Shown here: positions 32,846-40,035 of the stretch, one piece after another
Layout of the letters: every line of letters begins with the position of its first letter
Position numbering within the stretch: the first letter of the stretch is position 1
NCBI GenBank assembly: GCA_036365455.1
Contig: JAWQUS010000025.1
Span: 22,604,001-22,668,000, forward strand
DNA from: Macrosoma leucophasiata
Taxonomy: Eukaryota > Arthropoda > Insecta > Lepidoptera > Hedylidae
Direction: 5' to 3'
DNA length: 64,000 bases
Notes under the pieces: model-generated
The model's input: only the letters and a program-made list of their open reading frames with translations
Told to the model about the DNA's origin: nothing
The model's database searches: none
Program-made: the position numbers and the translations under genes

Positions 32846-35800
32846 TTTTTAGTTCTATTCTTATGTACTATATATTTTTTATTATCTTTAATTATTTCTA
32901 CATTTGGCGAACATTCAGCAATAACTTTATATGGACCTGAATAGATACTCTGAAACTTATTTCCAGTCTCGTTCTTTAATAAAATTAAATCATTCGGCTT
33001 ATATGAAACAGAATTACAATTTTTATCATACTTGACTTTTCTATTAACCTTACTAGCAATTAAGTTATTACGTGCCTCATTTTGCGATGTTTGCAACCTA
33101 AATTTTAACTCTAAAGGGTAACTGTCATAGTTATAAAGAGGATCTATTTGTTCTGAACGGAAGTTAGATGGTACTACACATTTTTTCCCAAAAACCAATT
33201 CGAAAGGCGTGAATTGAGTTTCCGTATGTACTGACGTATTATATGAAAAACACCAAAATGGAAGCCAAGAGCTCCATGCATCAGAGTGATTTTCAGTTTG
33301 TATACGTAAATAGTTACCTAAGTGTTTGTGTGAATTCTCCAACGCACCAATACTCTGATGATGATAAGCGGTAGACTGCAACTGCTTAATTTGTAATAAT
33401 GTACATACCTCTTTCATTGTTGACGATATGAACTCAGCTCCCCTATCAGTAGCTATCTCCTTCGGAATACCATACCTAAGGATAAAATTATTAACAAAGT
33501 TCCTAGCTACCTCACTTGCATTTTTTGAAAACAATGGATAGGCTTCAACATACTTGCTTAATTCGCATTGAATAGTTAAAATGTAAATGTAATTATTGTA
33601 ATCTCTATCTAAAGGACCTACTATATCTAAATAAATTTTCTCAAAAGCCGTATGCGCCGTAGAGGTGATAGTCATAGGCTCTTTAATATGATGCGATGAA
33701 TGTTTTTGCTTCTGACATTTGTCGCATCTTTTTACAAATGCAGTGACGTCAGCCTCTAAACCTGACCAAAAATAATATTTTTTGATATTATTGATCATCC
33801 GTCTAATACCCGCGTGGCCACTTGTGGGTAACAGATGGAAGTCATTTAATATTACACGTTGGTCATCTTTATTTTCAATCCTCTGAACGTCATTTAAAAT
33901 ACATAATCGTGGGCTAGTCCACTCTGCCATACTTTGTACCTCATTCAATAATTTCTGGACAAAAGTATGATTACTTTTATTTTTTATAAAAAATACTTCG
34001 TCGACTTTTATTTTTCCACAAAACTTATTCAGCTCTCTCGCAAATTCACCTGGTGATAATTGCAATCGAAGGGCTGGATTAATTAAAATGCAATTTATCG
34101 AAGGTACATAACATAAACTTTTACTTTCGAACTTTATTTCATTCATATTTCTATATTTATTCAACTCATGAGTTTTTATAAATCGTAATTCAGTAAAATG
34201 CTTCGGTTTGCTATGTATTTCCACAACTCTTGGGTGATCAAGCCAATCGTCCGAAGAAATAATAGCATCTCGAGCTTGTCTAGCCTTCTGACCTCTCGTC
34301 ATCACGTTAATCGCGGCATTATTAATTTCTTTTAGCTCTTCTGACGTAATCCATATCCGAGACAGTGCATCCGCTGCACAATTATTTTTGCCTTTTAAAT
34401 ATTCAACTACAAAGTCGTATTCCTCCAAAACTAACCTAAACTTCATTAACCGACTTGATGGATCTCGCATTCCAAATAAAGATATTAATGGTTTATGGTC
34501 CGTTTGAATTTTGAACTTACGGCCATATAAATAAGGACGAAAGTGCTTAACGGCCCATACAATGGCAAGCAGTTCCTTTTCTATTGTAGGATATCGTTTT
34601 TCAGCTTTATTTAAACTACGACTAGCGTATGCTACCGGTTTGCCATCGCTGTTACATAAAACAGCACCAACTGCATATGCAGATGCATCTGTTTGTAAAG
34701 TAAATTGGTTACTTTCGGAAAAATCAGGGTATTGTAAAACCGGATGTGAAATTATATTTTCTCTTAAAACTTCAAAAGATTTTTGACACTCGTCATCCCA
34801 GTGGAAAACAGAATTTTTCCTACACAAACTGTTCAGTGGATATGCTTTTGTAGCAAAATTTGGAATAAATTTTCGATAGTAATTTACAAAAGCAACGAAC
34901 CTTTTTATTTCGTCGGTACTTTTGGGTATGGGATAATTTTTTACAACACTAATTTTATCTGGATCGGGTATCACACCGTCTGCTGATACTATATGTCCTA
35001 AATAAAGTACTTCTTTTTGTAGAAACACACATTTCTGTGGATTTAATTTTAAATTGACTTTTCGTAATCTTTGAAAAATGTCAAGCAGGTTCTTTACATG
35101 AGATTGTAAATCTCTACTGAAACACACTAAGTCATCTTGATAAACTAAACATTTCTCGTACGTCAAACCCGTCATAGCCATAGTCATCATGCGAGAAAAC
35201 GAACTAGGGCTTGTTTTAAGTCCCATGGGCAGTCTAGTCATTTGGAACTGACCAGAACAAAAAGCAGTATATTTGCGACTGTCTGGACTCAACCCCACAT
35301 TATAATATCCTTGATGAAGATCTAAATGTGAAAAATACATGCATCCACTCAAAGAGTCTAATATCTCGGTAATATTTGGCAAGGGAAATTTGTCGTCCTG
35401 AATCACATTATTAATTTTTCTATAGTCAATTACAAAACGCCATAATTTATTCCCATCACTATTAGATTTTTTAGGTACCAATAAAATTGGACTAGACCAT
35501 TCACTTTGACATGGTTCTATTATTCCTTCTCTCAACATCCCATCAATTTGATTTTTTTTTTCGTTTTTTAAAGAATGTGGTAATCTATATGGTTTTGAAA
35601 ATATCGGAGAAATATCCTCTTTTAGTTTAATTTGGTGTTCATAAATATCTGTAGTTGATAACTTGTCCCCTTCCAAATAAAAAATATCTGAATATTTGGC
35701 ACATACATTCTCAATAGTAGTTTTTTCCTCATTATTTAAATGTCCCAAATTCAATTTAGAAAATAAATGTTTAACACGTGATGCATCTTTCACATTTTTA

Positions 35801-36480
35801 TCAAAATTACACACATCATACTCTTTCATGCCTTGTACGTCCAGCTTTATCTTTGATAATTTTATATCACTATCTGTCGAATTTAAAATTCGAATAGGTA
35901 TTTTCCCATTTTTCGGCGTAACTAACGTGCTAGCTACAAAAATTCCTTCCTGTATTTCTTTCGAACAGACTACACAATCTTCTGTAAAATTCGTATTAAT
36001 TAAATGCAACGATTCTGACCTAGCTGGTAAATTTAAGTAATTATTATCCAAATTAATCATATCTAAAACTATATGCTCATCACGATTCCATATTGATAAA
36101 CTGTTATTACTAAAGTTGATAACCGATTTATATTTACTTAAAAAATCTTGTCCTAAAATTCCATGCGACTTACAAGGTAAAGTTTCAAATACATAAAATT
36201 TATGACTAATGTTTTGTCCATGCGCTGACAACTGCAAAACTACATATCCTATTGCCTGGACTTTACCACCAATACCATTTATAATAACGTTCTCCTTATA
36301 GATTGGAATGTTGAACTCGAGAATATGTTTATATTTTATCGCTGATATCGATGCGCCTGTATCTATGAGCCAATTCATTGCATGCAAGTTATCTAAAAAA
36401 AATTGTACATTGTAACTACTGTCACTAGCCAATATGGTAAACTCTTTAGTCCCGAAAAAACTGACACTCAGACTCTTCAT
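32761..36480 (-). CDS. Gypsy pol polyprotein: protease, reverse transcriptase, RNase H, integrase (1239 residues)
   Basis: An intact 1239-codon frame. Aspartic protease DTGAS at residues 40-44. Reverse transcriptase: FVIDYRKINNVIQ, FSHLDLHQGYYNVGL, RLPMGLKTSPSSF, and active site LVYQDDLVCF near 447 (YQDD where most Gypsy elements have YLDD). RNase H: QTDASAYAVGAVLC near 597 and IEKELLAIVWAVKHFRPYLY. Integrase: zinc-binding HAGIRRMINNIKKYYFW...CDKCQ near 887-918, then the D, D and E of YLDIVGPL, ATDRGAEF and GALENSHKH near 952, 1009 and 1046. It overlaps the end of gag by about 35 bases in another frame, so frameshifting is likely. The last residues (GRDSCPAVGRIMGCHYYYY) come from an inserted repeat tail, not from the element. 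Confidence 0.95.
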   Translation of the reverse strand: MKSLSVSFFGTKEFTILASDSSYNVQFFLDNLHAMNWLIDTGASISAIKYKHILEFNIPIYKENVIINGIGGKVQAIGYVVLQLSAHGQNISHKFYVFETLPCKSHGILGQDFLSKYKSVINFSNNSLSIWNRDEHIVLDMINLDNNYLNLPARSESLHLINTNFTEDCVVCSKEIQEGIFVASTLVTPKNGKIPIRILNSTDSDIKLSKIKLDVQGMKEYDVCNFDKNVKDASRVKHLFSKLNLGHLNNEEKTTIENVCAKYSDIFYLEGDKLSTTDIYEHQIKLKEDISPIFSKPYRLPHSLKNEKKNQIDGMLREGIIEPCQSEWSSPILLVPKKSNSDGNKLWRFVIDYRKINNVIQDDKFPLPNITEILDSLSGCMYFSHLDLHQGYYNVGLSPDSRKYTAFCSGQFQMTRLPMGLKTSPSSFSRMMTMAMTGLTYEKCLVYQDDLVCFSRDLQSHVKNLLDIFQRLRKVNLKLNPQKCVFLQKEVLYLGHIVSADGVIPDPDKISVVKNYPIPKSTDEIKRFVAFVNYYRKFIPNFATKAYPLNSLCRKNSVFHWDDECQKSFEVLRENIISHPVLQYPDFSESNQFTLQTDASAYAVGAVLCNSDGKPVAYASRSLNKAEKRYPTIEKELLAIVWAVKHFRPYLYGRKFKIQTDHKPLISLFGMRDPSSRLMKFRLVLEEYDFVVEYLKGKNNCAADALSRIWITSEELKEINNAAINVMTRGQKARQARDAIISSDDWLDHPRVVEIHSKPKHFTELRFIKTHELNKYRNMNEIKFESKSLCYVPSINCILINPALRLQLSPGEFARELNKFCGKIKVDEVFFIKNKSNHTFVQKLLNEVQSMAEWTSPRLCILNDVQRIENKDDQRVILNDFHLLPTSGHAGIRRMINNIKKYYFWSGLEADVTAFVKRCDKCQKQKHSSHHIKEPMTITSTAHTAFEKIYLDIVGPLDRDYNNYIYILTIQCELSKYVEAYPLFSKNASEVARNFVNNFILRYGIPKEIATDRGAEFISSTMKEVCTLLQIKQLQSTAYHHQSIGALENSHKHLGNYLRIQTENHSDAWSSWLPFWCFSYNTSVHTETQFTPFELVFGKKCVVPSNFRSEQIDPLYNYDSYPLELKFRLQTSQNEARNNLIASKVNRKVKYDKNCNSVSYKPNDLILLKNETGNKFQSIYSGPYKVIAECSPNVEIIKDNKKYIVHKNRTKNFLGLPPKKGRDSCPAVGRIMGCHYYYY

Positions 36481-37408
36481 TTTGTAATGACGTACTCGGC
36501 TGAGGTTCTGAACTTCCAGTCAGTACACGAACATGTTCCTTCCTTCCTTTTCTATTCGCGTAAGTGTTATTTCCAAAATTACCTCGATTTAAAATCTTAC
36601 CACGATGCTCGTACCTACCTCGGTGTGCGGCAAACTCTTGCTGCGGAGCTCGGCGGCTCCATTGCGTTGTGCGCCCACGCGACTGCATCCAATGCGGGGC
36701 TGCCGGGCCTCGACCACGACCCCTGCTAAATGTACCTCTCGCCTGTCTATAGTCATATTTAAAAATATTATTATTTCGCCTCATAGACATAATTTCAGCC
36801 GTCGCGGTAGGTGACGAAACATCCTCATCGACAGCAGCCTGAATCGCGTCTTTTAGATTATCAAATTTCTGTGCTGAAATTACCGTACTGATCCTGCGAT
36901 TTCGCAATCCGTCACTAAATTGCCTGATAGCCTGTTTCTCGTTGACAGATTTTAAAATATCATATTTTTGATTATCCCCTTGCGATTGAGAAATCGTAAG
37001 GTCGACAAACAATGCTGCTAATTTTTTACCAAAATCACCAATAGACAACTCATTCTGCCTGGAATTCAAAAGTTGTTTATGCAATGAACATGCGGACTTT
37101 TTCGGTAAAAGAATTTTCCTCATATCATTTAAAAGTTCAGATACAGTTGCATAATTCGTCGCTAATTGTAATTTGGCACCTTGAGACAATCTACTCTTTA
37201 AAATAAAAGAAATCAAGTGTGTTTGCGACTCTGAATCAATCACAGAACTATAATAGTCTATCCCGTCAATTAATTGTCTCGTATTACTGACTTCATCAGT
37301 CATAACTGGCAATAAGCTCAGAGCTACTTTCAGGTCAAATTTATCCATATTTAATACACAGGTAGAAGCATCTATACGCTGACACAAAAAACACACCTCC
37401 TTATACAA
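36446..37408 (-). pseudogene. Gypsy gag, downstream part (320 residues), 5' part separated by an insertion
   Basis: The frame has a capsid-like helical region (NTRQLIDGIDYYSSVIDSE, LSIGDFGKKLAALFVDLT) and an Arg/Gly-rich C-terminus (FSRGRGRGPAAPHWMQSRGR) in place of the CCHC zinc knuckle, as in several insect Gypsy groups. Met at 37408 is probably not the native start. The same frame is open to about 37491, where a palindromic insertion begins. The N-terminal part is at 37789-37933. The insertion stops normal gag translation from the first ATG. Confidence 0.85.
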
Positions 37409-37491
37409 ATTGCTAATATACTCACAGTATTTATTTATTATAATTGCTTCCTCTTTATTTATTTTTCCTATTTTTCTTATATTATCTACAC

Positions 37492-37801
37492 AAACATTAT
37501 ATTTTTATATTGTAAACGGGACTTAATCGCGTACTATTTTAATCGAAGTATTTACCTCGACACTCGACGTTTCGGCCGTAATGCAACGGCCGTGGTCACG
37601 AGTAGTCTACTCGTGACCACGGCCGTTGCAACGGCCGTGGTCACGAGTAGTCTACTCGTGACCACGGCCGTTGCATTACGGCCGAAACGTCGAGTGTCGA
37701 GGTAAATACTTCGATTAAAATAGTACGCGATTAAGTCCCGTTTACAATATAAAAATATGAATACAAATCGTGAAAGTTTAAAACAATTAAACATTATATT
37801 T
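37492..37801. mobile_element. Palindromic Penelope-like insertion in gag, with 13-bp target duplication
   Basis: The direct repeat AAACATTATATTT occurs at 37492-37504 and 37789-37801. Between them lies a 260-bp palindrome (37499-37758, centre 37628/37629) in which about 129 of 130 arm positions pair. Each arm contains a smaller palindrome around GTGGTCACGAGTAG. The outward sequence (CGGCCGAAACGTCGAG, then ACGCGATTAAGTCCCG) parallels the end of the Penelope element at 44351-44450 (GCGACCGAAACGTCGGG, then ACGCGAGATAATCCG). Confidence 0.85.
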
Positions 37802-37933
37802 CTGAATAATAGACTTAGCTTCATTTAATTTCTTTTCTAACACCTGACCTTGTCTTCGAGAAGGACCTATTTTGATTAAATACCTTTTAATTTGCAACAA
37901 TTCATCACATAACAGCTTTAAATCTTCTGCCAT
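37789..37933 (-). pseudogene. Gypsy gag, N-terminal part (about 48 residues)
   Basis: Starts ATGGCAGAAGATTTAAAGC on the minus strand at 37933 and reads 48 charged residues (MAEDLKLLCDELLQ, KKLNEAKSIIQK) up to the target duplication. It is in frame with the downstream gag part when the insertion and one copy of the duplication are disregarded. Confidence 0.8.
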
Positions 37934-38157
37934 AGGTCATTAAGAAAAAGTACCACATATGTATAATAATAATAATTTGTATTGTAAAAACAAAAATCTA
38001 AACCATATTGATAATTATATTATTAAGCTGCTATATTTATCTACGTTTCTACCTAACTCATAGTATCTATTTATTTACGTACCTATTTACTTTTGTGTAC
38101 CATATTTATCCTTTGTCTTTTCACCACACAAAAATCCGCGCAATTTATTTAATTTTA

Positions 38158-38424
38158 TCACATAGCAGTCTCTTCACGCTTCAACTCTGGAGATACCTGG
38201 AGACGGCGCATATACGATCTCCTGTTAGCATGTTCCTGGAATTCCTGGCGGATCCAACGGATGTGGCATTTTCGATATATTCGAATTATGATGTAGAGCA
38301 CAACCAGCGAAACACAAAGTAGAATAACTGCCATCAATATATTGCTGGTAGACAGATGGAATTTTAACTGCTCGATGGAGGCCGTATTAGCACCACTGGC
38401 AGCGTTTTGGTTGAGGAAAACTCT
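38158..38424 (-). pseudogene. Small membrane-protein-like open frame between primer site and gag
   Basis: An open frame of about 89 codons with no early ATG. It has a hydrophilic start (NQNAASGANTASIEQLKF), one strong membrane segment (ILMAVILLCVSLVVLYIII) and a basic tail (RIYRKCHIRWIRQEF, RRSYMRRLQVSPELKREET), ending in TGA at 38158-38160. An upstream frame (LLLLRTAKEECANLI, about 38430-38500) may join it by a one-base shift. It is on the same strand as gag and pol but upstream of them. Function unknown; it could be reached by splicing or be decayed. Confidence 0.4.
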
Positions 38425-38588
38425 TCATTACGTTGATTAGATTGGCACATTCCTCCTTCGCAGTGCGTAGCAACAGCAACTCATCTTCATAGTAACAGTA
38501 TGCTGCAGTTCAATATTGTATTTGAATTCCTTTCCTTATTTGGCGCTCTGGTGGTGTCGAATTCGAGCGGTCGCCGTCGCGGCGATGC

Positions 38589-38606
38589 CTTTCGGCAGGG
38601 TCGCCA
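38589..38606 (-). other. Gypsy primer binding site
   Basis: Directly inside the 5' LTR, the minus strand reads TGGCGACCCTGCCGAAAG. TGG is the complement of a tRNA CCA end, and TGGCGACC is similar to the arginine-tRNA sites known for some insect Gypsy elements. Confidence 0.6.
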
Positions 38607-38769
38607 TGTAAGGTTGGGAAGGTGTAACACAAATGAATCCACTGAATGTTGGATGAAGACTGATTTATTAATATAATAATCTACCAGTTCTTACATAGGT
38701 ATGCTATAAAGGTCTATCTAAACTAGTTACTAAGTACACAGATATAATTTATTTACTTACTACATCTCA
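38607..38769 (-). repeat. Gypsy 5' LTR
   Basis: 163 bp, one substitution from the other LTR. Followed by ACCC (38770-38773), the second copy of the target duplication. Confidence 0.95.
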
Positions 38770-39063
38770 ACCCCACCGTAGTAGAAGTGACCTGCCATCA
38801 CTACATACAGTGCTCAACAATAAATATTGCACATGGAGCCTAGGAAGTAGACTTCGGCTTATTTTGGGTCTGTAGAGCGTAATCTGTTTCGCACCGTACC
38901 TATTTGACGTTTATCGACCATTTTGATCAAGTTTTGACCAATACCGGACTGTCTGTGCTTACGTAGGCAGTGTGCAACAGAGATAACGCTCTATGAAGTC
39001 GAAACGAGCCGATCGTCTCTTTCGCAGGTTCGATGTGCATAATTAATTGTACTGTAACTGAGG
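38770..39063 (-). repeat. SINE-C copy, parts 2 and 3 (interrupted by MITE-M1)
   Basis: 38770-38807 (CACCGTAGTAGAAGTGACC, TGCCATCACTACATA) is the inverse of the SINE-C tRNA-like head. It stops at TA, where MITE-M1 starts, and TACTGAG resumes at 39055. Together with 32251-32438 this is one SINE split by two transposons. Confidence 0.8.
38808..39054. mobile_element. MITE-M1 copy with TA target duplication
   Basis: CAGTGCTCAACAATAAATAT at the left is inverted at the right as ATAATTAATTGTACTG. TA stands at 38806-38807 and 39055-39056. Length 247 bp. Confidence 0.88.
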
Positions 39064-39087
39064 TAGTTTGTTCGGAACGTTTCAGAC

Positions 39088-39302
39088 TTAAAAGGCTATT
39101 ACACGACACGGTATTCAGGGTCCGGCAGAAAAGGTGGGCGTGGCCTCGCGCCGGGTTGACGCTTATTACACTATCCGGTCGCAGTACACATACACGGGCC
39201 GCTCCGGTCGCCCTAATTAGGGCCCTAACTCCATACTTATTACACTACCCTGACCCTTGCTATCGTACCCGGAATATCGTGCCGTGTAATGAGTCCTTTA
39301 GC
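39088..39302. mobile_element. MITE-M6, foldback element
   Basis: AAAGGCTATTACACGACACG, GTATTC at the left is inverted at the right as GGAATATCGTGCCGTGTAAT, GAGTCCTTT. GC-richer than its surroundings; no ORF. Confidence 0.75.
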
Positions 39303-39454
39303 CGGTTTCCCAGATACAATCCTCCATCTGCGAGACTACGTCAGGAAGAAAAGATGAATGCTTGCGACGAAAGGCCATTATAATTTTAAATGAAACTTGC
39401 CTCGCGTATGGGTATACGTTGAAAAATTCAAATGCTCTGTACAGTAGACGCTTT

Positions 39455-39525
39455 TTATGTAACGAAGGTGGCAAACAAGTATGCAGTTCACATGGATGCT
39501 AAGTGATGACTGCAGCTATACAACA
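39455..39525 (-). repeat. SINE-A tail fragment
   Basis: TTTTATGTAACGAAGGTGGC, AAACAAGTATGCAGTTCACA to ATGACTGCAGC. Confidence 0.8.
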
Positions 39526-39675
39526 TGTAACGGGAATAATTCACATGCTCAAACGATTAAAATAAAATATCTATAAATATATAGATAAAATTCGATTTCC
39601 TAATCGGATCGAATTTTAATCATAATACATGAACTAAAATTACATATTTTATAATTCACCCCTTTTTTTATAAAC

Positions 39676-39800
39676 GTACATTAGATACGTTTTAGTTATA
39701 GAATGCTTTGTCTTTGTCAGTTGCATTGTCAAATGTGCAGGATAGAAAAAGACAAAGGAGAGATTAGCAACACTTTAGCTAAAATACGTCTATGAATAAG
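39676..39800. repeat. MITE-M3 copy
   Basis: AGAATGCTTTGTCTTTGTCA and GCAGGATAGAAAAAGACAAA match 16816-16935; the ends ACGTACATTAGATACGT and ATACGTCTATGAATAAGG are partly inverted. Confidence 0.65.
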
Positions 39801-39937
39801 GTTAATATTTTTTTATTTGAATTAACAGATTAATTAAGCTCTCTAAATCAAATTTTTCTACCCATTTTTTTCATTAATTTCATAATGATAAATAGTTTTT
39901 ACAAACGAATAGAATAAAATCATGAAATAAAACACCT

Positions 39938-39943
39938 TTTATT
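39938..39943 (-). terminator. Polyadenylation signal of the transporter gene
   Basis: AATAAA on the minus strand, about 44 bases past the TGA stop of the last exon. Confidence 0.6.
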
Positions 39944-39986
39944 TAATATTCGATTCTTTATTAATGGTTGCGATTCAAAACTCATA

Positions 39987-40035
39987 TCATTTGGCATCTG
40001 AAATTTCTGGATTCTTGTCTTTCTTCGGCTTCTTC
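39987..40035 (-). CDS. Transporter exon 12 (last)
   Basis: Acceptor TTTTCAAG, then GAAGAAGCC. It encodes a short Lys-rich cytoplasmic tail (KKPKKDKNPEISDAK) and TGA. The preceding intron is only 135 bp. Confidence 0.8.

Larger units (their letters stand above)
32439..38769 (-). mobile_element. Gypsy LTR retrotransposon, recent insertion
   Basis: Two 163-bp LTRs (38607-38769 is the 5' LTR on the minus strand, 32439-32601 the 3' LTR) differ at one base: ACACTAG versus AAACTAG. They have TG...CA ends and a 4-bp target duplication ACCC. A primer binding site, a split gag and a full protease-reverse transcriptase-RNase H-integrase pol follow in order. Two later insertions lie inside: a 260-bp palindrome in gag and a LINE/SINE tail near the end of pol. 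No envelope gene follows pol. Confidence 0.95.

Noticed and set aside
36403..36814. Overlapping plus-strand frames in a GC-rich patch
   Set aside because: Antisense shadow of the Arg/Gly-rich end of gag.
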